Below, in pieces: positions 8,838 to 18,265 of a DNA stretch of 64,000 bases; position 1 is the stretch's first letter; each line of letters starts with the position of its first letter. The DNA comes from Rhodanobacter sp. T12-5 (GTDB lineage Bacteria; Pseudomonadota; Gammaproteobacteria; Xanthomonadales; Rhodanobacteraceae): assembly GCF_008329435.1 (NCBI RefSeq), contig NZ_NPKN01000002.1, positions 248,001 to 312,000 of the forward strand, read 5' to 3'. Made by a program: the position numbers and the translations under genes. A model generated the notes under the pieces. The model saw only the letters and a program-made list of their open reading frames with translations, searched no databases and was not told the DNA's origin.

Positions 8838-10301
8838 TCAGCCTGCAGGGATGGTCAGTGTCGTACCGGCGCGGACCGTGCTGCTGCTCATCTGGTTCGC
8901 ACTCTTCAGTGCGTCCACGCTGACGCCGTATTGCCGCGCGATGCTGCTCAGGCTTTCGCCACGACCGACCTTGTGTACGTCGTGCGCAGCCGCGGTGGAC
9001 GACGCCACCAACTTGCTGTCTTGCCCTGGCGCGGATGCCAGGCGGGTGTCGTTGCGGGCGGCAGCCTGCGCTGCAAACCAGGTCCCAGGCGGCGGCGTGG
9101 ATTCGAAGTAATTCTTCACGCCGCCCATCACTGCTTCGGCGAGCTCTTTCTGGTGCGCCGGGTCGCGCAGCTTGCGCTCCTCGGTCGGATTGCTGATGAA
9201 CGCGGTTTCGACCAGGATCGACGGCACGTCGGGTGAACGCAACACCACGAAGTTCGCGCGCTCGACATAGCCGCGGTGGGTCGGGCCCAGCTTGGCCAGC
9301 GCCTTGAGCACGTTGCCGGCGACGACGTCGCTGGCCTGCATCGCCCAACCCTGCTGCAGGTCGAGCAGCACCTTGGCCAGGCTGTCGTCCTTGTCGTCCA
9401 GCGTGGTGCCGCCGATCAGGTCGGCACGGTTTTCGCGATCGGCGAGCCAGCGGGCAGCCTCGCTGGTCTTGCCGCGCGGCGACAGCACCCATACCGACGA
9501 TCCCCTGGCGTCGTCGCTGGTGAACGAATCGGCGTGGATCGACACGAACAGGTCGGCGTTGTTCTCGCGAGCGATCCGATAACGTTGCTTGAGCGGAATG
9601 TAGAAATCGCTGTCGCGGGTCAGCACGGCCTTCATGCCTGGCTGGCGATTGATCTGGGCCGCGAGATCGCGCGCCACCGCGAGCGTGACGTCCTTCTCCA
9701 GCGTGCCGCGGGGTCCGTGCGCACCCTGATCCTTGCCGCCGTGTCCGGCGTCGACGGCCACCACCACCTGGCGCTGGCCGCCGAGCATCGCCGCCGCCTG
9801 CTCGGTGGCAACCCGGCTGCTGCGCGAGGGGCGATGCTGCGCAACGACCGAGGGCGCCGAGGATGATTTCGCTTTCGCTTTCGCGGTCGCAGCAGCATCG
9901 GCGGGGTAGATGTCCAGCACCAGCCGGTAATCCGTACCATGGTCCGGCTTCAACACGAAGCTTTTCAGACGGCTGCCCGGATCGATCCTGGCCGTCAATT
10001 GCAACCGATCGTTTCGACGACTCTGGCTCATGCCCCGATAGAGGCCTTGCGCGGATGGCATCACGAAACCGTCGGTGGTCCGGCTGTCGCCAAGATCCAC
10101 CACTGCCTGATCCCCGTCCTGGCTGATCTTGTAGTTCACCGGCCCGGAAGCATCGAAGACGACCCGGGTGTATTCGGGCCCGGCCCATACGCGCGCGTCT
10201 TTCAGGTCGGCCGCCCTGGTTGCGCACAGCGGCGCGAAGGCCACCATGACGGCAACCAAAAATCCACCGATCTTGTTCAGGTAAGCCCGCATGAGCCGCA
10301 T
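8838..10301 (-). CDS. amiC: N-acetylmuramoyl-L-alanine amidase (AMIN-Amidase_3-LysM)
   Basis: A periplasmic zinc amidase of about 487 residues that splits septal peptidoglycan during daughter-cell separation. Order: signal peptide (hydrophobic stretch ending CATRAADL), AMIN targeting domain (~30-130), Ala/Ser-rich linker, Amidase_3 catalytic domain (~180-400), and a C-terminal LysM (~440-485). Zinc ligands are visible in VDAGHGGKDQGA, the Glu of TLEKDVTLAV, SIHADSF and LVETAFISN. A terminal LysM is a feature of AmiB/AmiC relatives in this position. The start is uncertain: ATGs at 10301 and 10292 are both possible, and the frame is open to 10352. It lies between tsaE and mutL. Confidence 0.92.
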   Translation of the reverse strand: MRLMRAYLNKIGGFLVAVMVAFAPLCATRAADLKDARVWAGPEYTRVVFDASGPVNYKISQDGDQAVVDLGDSRTTDGFVMPSAQGLYRGMSQSRRNDRLQLTARIDPGSRLKSFVLKPDHGTDYRLVLDIYPADAAATAKAKAKSSSAPSVVAQHRPSRSSRVATEQAAAMLGGQRQVVVAVDAGHGGKDQGAHGPRGTLEKDVTLAVARDLAAQINRQPGMKAVLTRDSDFYIPLKQRYRIARENNADLFVSIHADSFTSDDARGSSVWVLSPRGKTSEAARWLADRENRADLIGGTTLDDKDDSLAKVLLDLQQGWAMQASDVVAGNVLKALAKLGPTHRGYVERANFVVLRSPDVPSILVETAFISNPTEERKLRDPAHQKELAEAVMGGVKNYFESTPPPGTWFAAQAAARNDTRLASAPGQDSKLVASSTAAAHDVHKVGRGESLSSIARQYGVSVDALKSANQMSSSTVRAGTTLTIPAG

Positions 10302-10475
10302 TGAAACGCAGCGCCGCCGGGATTGCAAGAAAGTTTTTCCTTGGATATCCATAGCCTGCGAACCATTCGTCAGGTCATATCAAGTTATCGACCGCAAGTG
10401 GCGCATTCCGAACATATCCTTGCCAGGATTGCCGAGCCGCCATTTTTCAAGCGGAAACCGGCACTTGGCAGGCTT

Positions 10476-10949
10476 TCAGCGTAGCCGCGCCAGTAGACGC
10501 CCACCACGAGGGGTAAGCGCGAGCAATCGCCCTTCACGGCCCTGCCCGGCATAACCCAGGCGCAGTTCGATGTCCGCCGCCGGCAGGGCGCCAGCGCCAC
10601 GCTCGGGCCACTCCACCAGCACCAGCGCCGCCGGATCGGCCAGCGCATCCAGGCCCAGCCACTCCAGTTCGCCGGGATCGGCGATCCGGTACAGGTCCAG
10701 GTGCCAGGCCGATCGGTCCCTTGCCGTGTAGCCCTCGATCAGACTGTAGGTCGGGCTCTTGACCCGCTCACCCACGCCCAGCGCGGTCAGCAGGGCGCGC
10801 GCAAAGCTGGTCTTGCCGGCACCCAGCGGACCATGCAGGTACAACACCAGGCCCTCGTCCAGAGCCGTGGCGAAGCGCGCCGCCAGCATGCCGGTGGCGG
10901 CTTCGTCAGGCAACATCCATCGGAGTGCGTCGTTGGCTTGCTCAATCAT
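10476..10949 (-). CDS. tsaE: tRNA t6A threonylcarbamoyl ATPase TsaE
   Basis: A 157-residue P-loop protein required with TsaB and TsaD for transfer of the threonylcarbamoyl group to A37 of ANN-decoding tRNAs. The Walker A motif is GPLGAGKTSFARALL (residues ~39-53), followed by VKSPTYSLIEGY and the family motif HLDLYRI and VLVEWPERG. An open frame extends upstream through the nnr gene in another frame. The ATG at 10949 overlaps the nnr stop by 8 bases, so translation is coupled. The window also contains the Sua5 enzyme (52110), which makes the substrate of this pathway. Confidence 0.94.
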   Translation of the reverse strand: MIEQANDALRWMLPDEAATGMLAARFATALDEGLVLYLHGPLGAGKTSFARALLTALGVGERVKSPTYSLIEGYTARDRSAWHLDLYRIADPGELEWLGLDALADPAALVLVEWPERGAGALPAADIELRLGYAGQGREGRLLALTPRGGRLLARLR

Positions 10950-12441
10950 GCTCGTGTTCGTATCCCGCCATGCCGTTGCCCAACATCCGCAGTGGCGCCA
11001 GCAGGTCACTGGCCAGCAATCCACGCTCGCCTTGCCGCGCAGCGCAGTCGCCGGCCCGCGCATGCAGGCCCACGCCGAGGCAGGCCGCTTCCCACGGGTG
11101 GCAACCCTGTGCCAGCAAGGCCGCCACGATGCCGGTGAGCAGGTCGCCCATGCCGCCCGAGGCCATCCCGGGATTGCCCCACGGACAGACGTCCAGACGT
11201 CCATCCGGATCGGCGACCAGGCTGCCGGCGCCTTTCAGCACGACAACCGCGCGATGGCGCCGCGCCAGTTCGCGCACCGCCGCAAAACGATCCTGCTCGA
11301 CGGCAGCGGCGGCCACGCCGAGCAGCCGGGCCGCTTCGCCAGGGTGCGGCGTCAGTACGGTCGGCGTGTCGAATCGACGCGGCTCGCGCGCGAGCAGGTT
11401 CAGGCCGTCGGCATCCAGCACCAGCGGTTTGCCTGCATCCAGCGCGGTGAGCCACAACGCATGCCCCCAGGCTGCCTGTCCCAGGCCGGGACCGACGGCC
11501 AGCACACTGGCACGTTCGAGCATCGGCGCCAGTGCCTGCGGTCCGTCGACCCCGTGCACCATCAGTTCCGGTCGCGCGGTGTTCAATGCGAACACATGCC
11601 CGGCGCGCGTCGCCACGCTGACCAGCCCGGCACCGGCGCGCAGCGCCGACTCGCCGGCCAGCCGCGCCGCGCCGGCCATGCCGTGTTCGCCGCCGATCAC
11701 CAGCACGTGGCCGTAATTGCCCTTGTTGGCGTAACGGGCTCGCGGCGGCAAAGCCTCGGCGGCCAGCAGTTGCGCATCGGGCAGCGTGTCGGTGTAGACG
11801 CTGTCCGGCACGCCCAGGGGGGCCAGCTCGATCACGCCGACCTGGTCGGTCGCGCGCCCGGTATGCAACCCGCGCTTGCCGGCGATGAAGGTGACCGTGA
11901 CGTCCGCACGGACCACCGCGCCGGGGCAGTGGCCGGTGTCGGTATCCAGACCGCTGGGTACGTCCAGCGCCAGCACCGGACGACCGCTGCGGTTGATCGC
12001 CCCGATCAGCCGCGCCGGCATCGGTTCGGGCGCGCGATTGAGGCCGATGCCGTACAGCGCATCCACATGCAGTTCCGCTTCGGGCAACGCGCCGTGCGCA
12101 TCCCACAAGCGGATGCGGCCGCCACCAGCCTCCCACGCCGCGCGCGCCGCCGCAGCGTCGCCGTGCGAGATCGCCGTCAGGGCCACCAATTCGACTTGCA
12201 GGCCTGCCTCGCGTGCCAGCACGCCAAGCAGGAAACCGTCGCCGCCATTGTTGCCTGGGCCGCAGTGGATGCAGATTTGCTGCACTTGCGGCCAATGCCG
12301 GCGCAAGGTGTTCAGCGCGGCATTGGCCGCGCGACGCATCAACTCGGGACCGGAAATGCCCAGCGCCGACAGCGCCGCCCGCTCCATCGCGCGCAACTGT
12401 TCGACGGTATGCAGGTTGCGGCTGTACGGGTGGGCGGGCAT
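10942..12441 (-). CDS. nnr: Bifunctional NAD(P)H-hydrate repair enzyme
   Basis: A 499-residue fusion that repairs hydrated NAD(P)H. The N-terminal epimerase domain (YjeF_N, ~1-215) has CGPGNNGGDGFLLG and VDALYGIGLNR. The C-terminal ADP/ATP-dependent dehydratase (YjeF_C/CARKD, ~225-495) has KGNYGHVLVIGG, VLTPHPGEAARLL, VVLKGAGSLVADPDG and NPGMASGGMGDLLTG. Both halves look intact. The frame is open upstream to 12714 through the queG region, but the ATG at 12441 starts the conserved domain. Only 39 bases separate it from the divergent queG start, so their promoters must overlap. Confidence 0.94.
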   Translation of the reverse strand: MPAHPYSRNLHTVEQLRAMERAALSALGISGPELMRRAANAALNTLRRHWPQVQQICIHCGPGNNGGDGFLLGVLAREAGLQVELVALTAISHGDAAAARAAWEAGGGRIRLWDAHGALPEAELHVDALYGIGLNRAPEPMPARLIGAINRSGRPVLALDVPSGLDTDTGHCPGAVVRADVTVTFIAGKRGLHTGRATDQVGVIELAPLGVPDSVYTDTLPDAQLLAAEALPPRARYANKGNYGHVLVIGGEHGMAGAARLAGESALRAGAGLVSVATRAGHVFALNTARPELMVHGVDGPQALAPMLERASVLAVGPGLGQAAWGHALWLTALDAGKPLVLDADGLNLLAREPRRFDTPTVLTPHPGEAARLLGVAAAAVEQDRFAAVRELARRHRAVVVLKGAGSLVADPDGRLDVCPWGNPGMASGGMGDLLTGIVAALLAQGCHPWEAACLGVGLHARAGDCAARQGERGLLASDLLAPLRMLGNGMAGYEHEHD

Positions 12442-12480
12442 GCGCGAATTATAGGCATGGGCGGCATCTACAATAGGCGA

Positions 12481-13554
12481 ATGTCCAGCACCGACATCCA
12501 GCCCCCACCCGATTACGTCGCCCTCGCCCGTGACATCAAGCGCTGGGCGATCGAGCTGGGTTTCGCCGAGGCCGGCATCAGCGGCACCGACCTTGGCGAG
12601 GACGAACGGCATCTCGAACGCTGGCTCGATCACGGCCACCACGGCGAGATGGAATACATGGCCCGGCACGGCAGCAAGCGGACTCGCCCCGCCGAACTGG
12701 AGCCGGGCACGCAACGGGTGATTTCGGTGCGCATGGATTACATCCCGCCCGGCACCGCCAATGCCTGGGGCGTGCTAGGTGATGCCGAGGCCGGCTACGT
12801 GTCGCGTTACGCGCTGGGTCGCGACTATCACAAGCTGATGCGCGGCCGCCTGCAGAAACTGGCCGCGCGCATCCATGACGTGGTCGGCGATTTCGGCTAT
12901 CGCGCCTACGTGGATTCCGCGCCGGTGCTGGAGAAGGCGCTGGCGCGCAATGCGGGGCTGGGCTGGATCGGCAAGCACACGGTGCTGATCAACCGTCGCG
13001 CCGGCTCGTATTTCTTCCTCGGTGAGCTGTACACCGACCTGCCGCTGCCGCTGGACGAACCGGCCACTGCGCACTGCGGCAGTTGTACGCGTTGCATCGA
13101 GGTGTGCCCGACCCAGGCGATCCTCGGACCATACCGGCTGGACGCGAAGCGCTGCATCTCGTATCTCACGATCGAGCTGAAAGGCAGCATCCCAGAAGAG
13201 CTTCGCGCGCCGATCGGCAACCGCATCTTCGGCTGCGACGACTGCCAACTGGTATGCCCCTGGAACAAGTTCGCGCAAGAGACGGCCGAACCGGATTTCG
13301 CGCCGCGGCACCGCCTCGACGGCGCGAAGCTGGTCGAGCTGTTTGCATGGAGCGAGGACGAATTCCTCAAACGCACCGAAGGCATGGCGATCCGCCGTAC
13401 CGGCTACGAAGGATGGCTGCGCAACATCGCGGTGGCACTGGGCAATGCGCCAAAGTCGGCCGAGGCATGCGAAGCACTCAGCGCACGGGCCGATCACCCG
13501 TCGGCGATTGTGCGCGAGCATGTGGCATGGGCGCTGGCGAAACAGCAGGACTGA
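12481..13554 (+). CDS. queG: Epoxyqueuosine reductase QueG
   Basis: A 357-residue cobalamin and iron-sulfur enzyme that performs the last step of queuosine synthesis in tRNA, reducing epoxyqueuosine to queuosine. The cobalamin-binding reductase part fills the N-terminal two thirds (including RYALGRDYHKLMRGRLQKL). Two [4Fe-4S] motifs follow: CGSCTRCIEVCP and CDDCQLVCPWNKF. The C-terminus, with IRRTGYEGWLRNIAVALGN, is a HEAT-like tail of the family. The ATG at 12481 gives the usual length; the frame upstream belongs to antisense nnr sequence. It is followed by a REP element. Confidence 0.94.
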   Translation: MSSTDIQPPPDYVALARDIKRWAIELGFAEAGISGTDLGEDERHLERWLDHGHHGEMEYMARHGSKRTRPAELEPGTQRVISVRMDYIPPGTANAWGVLGDAEAGYVSRYALGRDYHKLMRGRLQKLAARIHDVVGDFGYRAYVDSAPVLEKALARNAGLGWIGKHTVLINRRAGSYFFLGELYTDLPLPLDEPATAHCGSCTRCIEVCPTQAILGPYRLDAKRCISYLTIELKGSIPEELRAPIGNRIFGCDDCQLVCPWNKFAQETAEPDFAPRHRLDGAKLVELFAWSEDEFLKRTEGMAIRRTGYEGWLRNIAVALGNAPKSAEACEALSARADHPSAIVREHVAWALAKQQD

Positions 13555-13586
13555 CGCGAACTGCTGCCGCCCGCCTTCATTCTCGC

Positions 13587-13662
13587 AGGAGCCCGCTGGC
13601 GGGCGATGCTGTTGAGGCCGGGAATCGGGCATCGCAAGAGCATCGCCCGCCAGCGGGCTCCT
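13587..13662. repeat. REP palindrome (GGAGCCCGCTGGCGGGCGAT family)
   Basis: Two 24-bp arms, 13587-13610 and 13639-13662, are perfectly complementary around a 28-nt spacer; each contains GCCCGCTGGCGGGCGATGCT or its complement. The element lies between the convergent ends of queG and panD. A diverged copy of the same family is at 29956-30048. Confidence 0.8.
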
Positions 13663-13704
13663 ACGGCGATGCTCGTGGATTCGGGGCGACGCGCCGCGTG
13701 ACTC

Positions 13705-14097
13705 TCAGGCCGCGGCCATCTGCTTCGGGATCGAGCGGTTGGTGTGGCTGATGCGGTTGCCCGGGCCCGCCGCGATGTAGACGCAGGTCGGCTGGTACTG
13801 CTCCAGCTCGGCTTCGCTCAATTGCACGAACGCAGCGATGATGATGATGTCGCCGGCCTGGGCGCTACGCGCGGCGCTGCCGTTGACCGAGATGATGCCC
13901 GAGCCTTCCTCGGCGCGCAGCGCGTAGGTGACGAAGCGCTGGCCGCTGTTGACGTTCCAGGCGTGGATCTGCTCGTACTCGCGGATGCCCGAAGCATCCA
14001 GCAGCAGACCGTCGATCGCGATCGAGCCTTCGTAGTGCAGCTCGGCATGGGTCACCGTAGCGCGGTGGATCTTGGCCTTGAGCATGTTCAGGTGCAT
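13705..14097 (-). CDS. panD: Aspartate 1-decarboxylase proenzyme
   Basis: A 130-residue pyruvoyl enzyme that makes beta-alanine from aspartate for pantothenate and CoA synthesis. The self-cleavage site is Gly24-Ser25 in HYEGSIAID; starting at the ATG at 14097 puts serine exactly at the canonical residue 25, which settles the start over a frame open to 14136. Other family residues are Lys9 ([16 protein letters not shown]), [15 protein letters not shown], Tyr/Thr in [11 protein letters not shown] and NGSAAR. It is the third pan gene, 100 bases downstream of panC on the same strand. Confidence 0.95.
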   Translation of the reverse strand: MHLNMLKAKIHRATVTHAELHYEGSIAIDGLLLDASGIREYEQIHAWNVNSGQRFVTYALRAEEGSGIISVNGSAARSAQAGDIIIIAAFVQLSEAELEQYQPTCVYIAAGPGNRISHTNRSIPKQMAAA

Positions 14098-14197
14098 GAC
14101 ATTCTTTCCGGCAGGGACATCCTGCAAAGTCGGCAATTATCGAACCGATGACGCTGCACCGCAACATCAGCGATGCCGCCCCCGATATGCGGCCGGC

Positions 14198-15043
14198 TCA
14201 ATCGAACAGCAAGTTGTCGATCAGGCGGGTGCTGCCCAGGCGGGCGGCGGCGAGCGCCACCAGTCCCTCGCGCTCGCCGTCCGCCGGCTCGGCCAGGTCG
14301 TCGGCGCGACGGATCGCCACGTAATCGGGAACGAAACCCGCGCGTTCCAGCCGCGCGACGGCGGTCTGTTCGATCGCCTGCCAGGGATGACCTTGTGCAA
14401 GGAGTTCGCGCATCTTCTGCAGGGTATCGTGGATCAGCGGCGCGCGCGCGCGCTCCTGGGCGCTCAGGTACTGGTTGCGCGAACTCAGTGCCAACCCGTC
14501 GTCGGCCCGCAGAATCGGCGCCGCCACCACTTTCACCGGCAACCCCAGGTCGCGCACCATCCGCTCGACCACCTTGAGCTGCTGGAAATCCTTCTGGCCG
14601 AATACGGCCACGTCGGGCTGCACCAGGTTGAACAGCTTGCATACCACGGTGGCCATGCCGTCGAAATGGCCGGGACGATGGGCGCCCTCCAGGGTGTCGG
14701 TGATCTGCGGCACGCGCACGCTGACGCTGTGTGCGGGGCCGAACGGATACATCGTGCCCACGTCGGGCGCGAACAGCAGGTCGCAATCCTGTTCGGCCAG
14801 CGCCGCCTGGTCCTGCACCAGGGTGCGCGGATAGCGGTCGTAATCCTCGTTCGGCCCGAACTGCGTGGGGTTGACGAACACGCTGGCGACCACCCGCTCG
14901 GTGCGCGCCCGTGCCAGCCTGATCAGCGACTGGTGACCGGCGTGCAGGTTGCCCATGGTCGGCACGAAGCCCACCGTCTGGCCCTGCGTGCGCCAGCCGC
15001 GGATCGCGGCACGCAGCGCGGGGACGTCTTGTACGGTCTGCAT
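14198..15043 (-). CDS. panC: Pantothenate synthetase
   Basis: A 281-residue enzyme that condenses pantoate and beta-alanine with ATP. It has the class signature FVPTMGNLHAGHQSLI (HxGH, residues ~26-41), SVFVNPTQFGPNEDYDRYPR, VFGQKDFQQLKVVERMVRDL and the KMSKS-like LSSRNQYLS. Length and motifs are normal. It lies 19 bases downstream of panB in a panB-panC-panD run. Confidence 0.96.
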   Translation of the reverse strand: MQTVQDVPALRAAIRGWRTQGQTVGFVPTMGNLHAGHQSLIRLARARTERVVASVFVNPTQFGPNEDYDRYPRTLVQDQAALAEQDCDLLFAPDVGTMYPFGPAHSVSVRVPQITDTLEGAHRPGHFDGMATVVCKLFNLVQPDVAVFGQKDFQQLKVVERMVRDLGLPVKVVAAPILRADDGLALSSRNQYLSAQERARAPLIHDTLQKMRELLAQGHPWQAIEQTAVARLERAGFVPDYVAIRRADDLAEPADGEREGLVALAAARLGSTRLIDNLLFD

Positions 15044-15062
15044 GTGGCGTCGACTCGCTGGG

Positions 15063-15893
15063 TCAGTTGAAACAATGCTCGGGAGCCGGGAAAGCGCCGC
15101 TGCGCACGTCCTCGACGTAGGCGGCGATCGCCGCGGCGACAGAATCGCGCCCGACCAGGAAATCCTTGCTGAACTTCGGCCGCTTGCCCGGGGTAATGCC
15201 GAGCATGTCGTGTATCACCAGCACCTGGCCGTCGCAATGCGGCCCCGCGCCGATGCCGATCACCGGTATCGTCAGCGCCGCGGTCACCCGTTGGCCCAGT
15301 TCCACCGGCACGCCTTCCATCACCAGCAGATCGGCACCGGCCGCCTGCACCGCCTGCGCCTCGGCCAGCAAGCGATCGGCGGCCTCCTGCTCGCGCCCCT
15401 GGATGCGGAAGCCGCCGAACCGGTGCACCGACTGCGGGGTGAGGCCGAGGTGCGCGCAAACCGGGATGGACCGCACGGTCAGCGCGGCGATCGCCTCGAG
15501 GATGTGCGGTGCGGCACCTTCGATCTTCACCATTGCCGCACCAGCTTCGCCGACCAGCCGCGCGCCGGCTTCCAGCGCATGCGCCACGTCACGGTCGACC
15601 ATGAACGGCAGGTCGGCGACCAGCAGCGTTGCCGACAGTCCGCGTGCCACCGCAGCAGTGTGGTAGACCATGTGGTCGAGCGTCACCGGCAGCGTGCTGC
15701 GATGTCCCTGCACCACCATGCCCAGCGAGTCGCCGACCAGCGCGACATCGACCCCGGCCGCCTCCAGTTGCCAGGCGAAACTGGCGTCGTAGGCGGTCAG
15801 CATGACGATGCGCTGCTTTTGCGCCTTCATGGCACGCAGGCCGGGTACGGTCACCGGCTTGCGGTCGGGGAAACTGGCGTTCTGCACGTACAC
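15063..15893 (-). CDS. panB: 3-methyl-2-oxobutanoate hydroxymethyltransferase
   Basis: A 276-residue TIM-barrel enzyme that adds a hydroxymethyl group from methylene-THF to ketoisovalerate, the first step to pantoate. Family motifs are MLTAYDASFAWQLEAAGVD, VGDSLGMVVQGHRSTLPVTL, DLPFM, KIEGA, HLGLTPQSVH and IGIGAGPHCDGQVLVIHDMLG. The chosen start is the GTG at 15893, with AGGA seven bases upstream; the frame is open to 15953 but that part has no family similarity. An ATG 21 codons further in would be too short. Folate-linked panB sits next to folK here. Confidence 0.95.
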   Translation of the reverse strand: MYVQNASFPDRKPVTVPGLRAMKAQKQRIVMLTAYDASFAWQLEAAGVDVALVGDSLGMVVQGHRSTLPVTLDHMVYHTAAVARGLSATLLVADLPFMVDRDVAHALEAGARLVGEAGAAMVKIEGAAPHILEAIAALTVRSIPVCAHLGLTPQSVHRFGGFRIQGREQEAADRLLAEAQAVQAAGADLLVMEGVPVELGQRVTAALTIPVIGIGAGPHCDGQVLVIHDMLGITPGKRPKFSKDFLVGRDSVAAAIAAYVEDVRSGAFPAPEHCFN

Positions 15894-15991
15894 GGCAATT
15901 CCTGAAGTGATGGGTGACCGCCGATTATCCGACGCGGCGCGAGAATGGCTCAAGTTGGTTGGCTGTCACTTCGGCACCGACGCGGGCTGGA

Positions 15992-16477
15992 TCAGGGCGC
16001 CGCCAGTCTTTCACAACCGGCAAGATCGAGGCGCGCCAATTGCTCTGCCACCGTGACCTGTCCGGGCAGCGACAGCATGGGCGCGATGTCGTGCAGCGGC
16101 AACAGCACGAATGCCCGTTCGGCCATGCGCGGATGCGGCAAGGTCAACCTCGCGTCATCGAGCCGCACACCATCGACGTGCAGCAAATCGAGGTCCAGGG
16201 TACGCGGTCCATTGCGTTCGGCGCGCACGCGACCGGCCCGCTGTTCGATCGTCAGCAACGCATCCAGCAGGGCGTGCGGCGACAGGCCGGTATCCAGCTC
16301 CACCGCTGCGTTGACGAAGGATGGCTGCTGCAGCACCCCCCACGGCGGCGTGCGGTACAGTTGCGAACGCTGCAGCAGACGGGTATCGGGCAGGTTGGCC
16401 AAGGCATCCATCGCTTCGACCAGCTGTTGCTGCGGGTTGCCGAGGTTGCTGCCCAGGGCGACGTAGGCGAGCGTCAC
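15992..16477 (-). CDS. folK: HPPK (folate pathway pyrophosphokinase)
   Basis: A 161-residue 6-hydroxymethyl-7,8-dihydropterin pyrophosphokinase, which activates the pterin before joining to p-aminobenzoate. Motifs are YVALGSNLGNP at the N-terminus, NGPRTLDLDLL and LPHPRMAERAFVLLPL. Translation starts at GTG 16477, overlapping the pcnB stop as GTGA, so it is coupled to pcnB. An open frame runs much further upstream but only as a shadow of pcnB. The pcnB-folK-panB order is also found in enterobacteria. Confidence 0.94.
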   Translation of the reverse strand: MTLAYVALGSNLGNPQQQLVEAMDALANLPDTRLLQRSQLYRTPPWGVLQQPSFVNAAVELDTGLSPHALLDALLTIEQRAGRVRAERNGPRTLDLDLLHVDGVRLDDARLTLPHPRMAERAFVLLPLHDIAPMLSLPGQVTVAEQLARLDLAGCERLAAP

Positions 16478-17823
16478 ACGGAACCCGATTTGTCGCCCGG
16501 TCGACGGCGACGGCGACGCGGACGCGGCGGCTTGGCCGGCGCGGATGCCACGACGGGATCGTTGCCGCCACCGGCCGGCAACGCGGCGGCCAACACGTCC
16601 TGCGGCAATTGCTGGGCATGCGCCCACCATTGCCCCAGTTCGCGCATCGCCGGCGATTCGTCCGCGCGCAGCAGCAGGAAGTCGAATGCGGCACGAAAAC
16701 GCGGATGCGTCATCAGCCGAAACACGCGTTTGCGCTGGATCTGCTCGAAACGCGGCTGCAACGACCAGATCTCTTCCATGGTGAAGGTGAACCGGCGCGG
16801 GATGGCCACCCGCTGGCACTGCTCGCCGACCACCTGCGCCGCGGCGCGCGCCCATGCCTCGGTGCTGTCCTGGCCGCGCGCGATCGCGCCATGTGCCACG
16901 TCGCGTACCTCGCCCCACAGCAACACTGCAAACAGGAACGCCGGAGTCACCGACTTGCCTTCGGCGATGCGCGCATCGGTGTTCGCCAATCCGTGCTCGA
17001 CCAGCGAACGCAGCGCCTCGTCGCCGCGCTTGAGCGCGCGAGCGGTCGCCGGAAACAGGAATTTCAACAGGCCGCTCTGCTCCAGCATGCGGAAACTCCG
17101 CAGACCGTTGCCGCTGAGAAACATCTTCAGCGACTCGTCGAACAATCGCGCCGGGGCCGCATCGGCCAGCAGCGGCCCGAGCGTCTCGAACGGCGCCATC
17201 GCCGCCGCGTCGATACGCATGCCGAGCTTGGCCGCCAGCCGTGCTGCGCGCAGCATGCGCACGGGATCCTCGTGATAGCGGATATCCGGATCGCCGATCA
17301 GCCGCAGCATGCGGTCCTCCAGATCCTGCATGCCGCCGACATAGTCGCGCACGGAGAAGTCGCTGATGTCGTAGTACATGGCATTGACGCGGAAATCGCG
17401 GCGCACCGCGTCTTCCTCGATCGTGCCCCAGATGTTGTCGCGCACGATGCGACCGTCGATGATGTGGCGATCGCCTTCGCCGCCTGCCTCGCCGAGGCCG
17501 CGGAACGTGGCCACCTCGATGATTTCCGGACCAAACACCACGTGCGCCAGCCGGAATCGTCGGCCGATCAGGCGGCAGTTGCGGAACAGCTTCTTCACCT
17601 CGTCCGGCGTCGCGCTGGTGGCAACGTCGAAATCCTTCGGCTGCAAGCCCAGCAGGAGGTCGCGGACCGCGCCGCCGACCAGGTACGCCGCGTAACCGGC
17701 TTCATTCAGCCGATACAGCACCCGCAGCGCGGCCTTGCTGATGTTCTTGCGAGAAATGATGTGCTGATCGCGCGGAATGATCCGCAGCGTTGGCGTGATG
17801 TCGGTCCTTGATTGGAGATTCAA
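16474..17823 (-). CDS. pcnB: Poly(A) polymerase I
   Basis: A protein of about 449 residues that adds 3' poly(A) tails to RNAs and so promotes their decay. It has the class II nucleotidyltransferase core YLVGGAVRDLLLG, DFDVAT (metal-binding Asp pair), FRNCRLIGRRFRLAHV and IIEVATFRG, then RRDFRVNAMYYD and HEDPVRMLRAARLAAKLG, and a basic C-terminal tail (RPRRRRRRPGDK). GRRFRLAHV identifies PcnB rather than CCA-adding enzyme. The frame is open to 17964. I prefer the TTG at 17823, preceded by AAGGA, because homologues begin about there; this start is uncertain. Confidence 0.93.
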   Translation of the reverse strand: MNLQSRTDITPTLRIIPRDQHIISRKNISKAALRVLYRLNEAGYAAYLVGGAVRDLLLGLQPKDFDVATSATPDEVKKLFRNCRLIGRRFRLAHVVFGPEIIEVATFRGLGEAGGEGDRHIIDGRIVRDNIWGTIEEDAVRRDFRVNAMYYDISDFSVRDYVGGMQDLEDRMLRLIGDPDIRYHEDPVRMLRAARLAAKLGMRIDAAAMAPFETLGPLLADAAPARLFDESLKMFLSGNGLRSFRMLEQSGLLKFLFPATARALKRGDEALRSLVEHGLANTDARIAEGKSVTPAFLFAVLLWGEVRDVAHGAIARGQDSTEAWARAAAQVVGEQCQRVAIPRRFTFTMEEIWSLQPRFEQIQRKRVFRLMTHPRFRAAFDFLLLRADESPAMRELGQWWAHAQQLPQDVLAAALPAGGGNDPVVASAPAKPPRPRRRRRRPGDKSGSV

Positions 17824-17967
17824 GCGGTCGGAATCCTTGCGGGGCGAAGCTGCCCCCTTCGGTTGCAATATATCGCGGCGCACGGCGCCGCGAACCATCC
17901 GGCGGAGCGTGAAAGGCAGACTCCGGCGGGGATGTTTCGCGCGGCCCGCGACGATACCTGCCAAGCG

Positions 17968-17995
17968 TTGCCGTGCGAAACAATTCCGTTATACT
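17968..17995 (+). promoter_or_regulatory. Sigma-70 promoter of tRNA-Glu
   Basis: TTGCCG (17968-17973) and TATACT (17990-17995) with a 16-nt spacer lie 20 bases before the tRNA. The G+C-rich run after the -10 (AGCGCGCCTCGC) is like the discriminators of stringently controlled stable-RNA promoters. Confidence 0.7.
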
Positions 17996-18015
17996 AGCGC
18001 GCCTCGCAGGATAAC

Positions 18016-18091
18016 GCTCCCTTCGTCTAGTGGCCCAGGACACTGCCCTCTCAAGGCGGGAACACGAGTTCGAGTCTCGTAGGGAGCACCA
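18016..18091 (+). tRNA. tRNA-Glu(CUC)
   Basis: A 76-nt cloverleaf with encoded CCA. The acceptor stem pairs GCTCCCT (18016-18022) with AGGGAGC (18081-18087). The anticodon arm is CTGCC-CTCTCAA-GGCGG with anticodon CTC, and the T arm contains GTTCGAGTC. The body closely resembles bacterial tRNA-Glu (TCGTCTAGTGGCCCAGGACAC). It lies alone between pcnB and the ferredoxin gene, divergent from pcnB. Confidence 0.93.
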
Positions 18092-18265
18092 TTTGTTTAT
18101 GCAATCTTCCGTGATTGCTACAGTCGGGTCGGTCAGCGCCAACGTGCAGCTCGGCACCGCTGGCTGGATCAAAAGCGGCCATCCACGGCCGCGCTTTTCA
18201 CAAGAGCCGACGCGCTGGCTTGCCGGGCCGCCTGGCACACTTCTCACAAGCAGGCCAAAGCCTCC

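Noticed and set aside
7054..9111. A 685-codon plus-strand frame opposite mutL
   Set aside because: Shadow of mutL and the amiC end.
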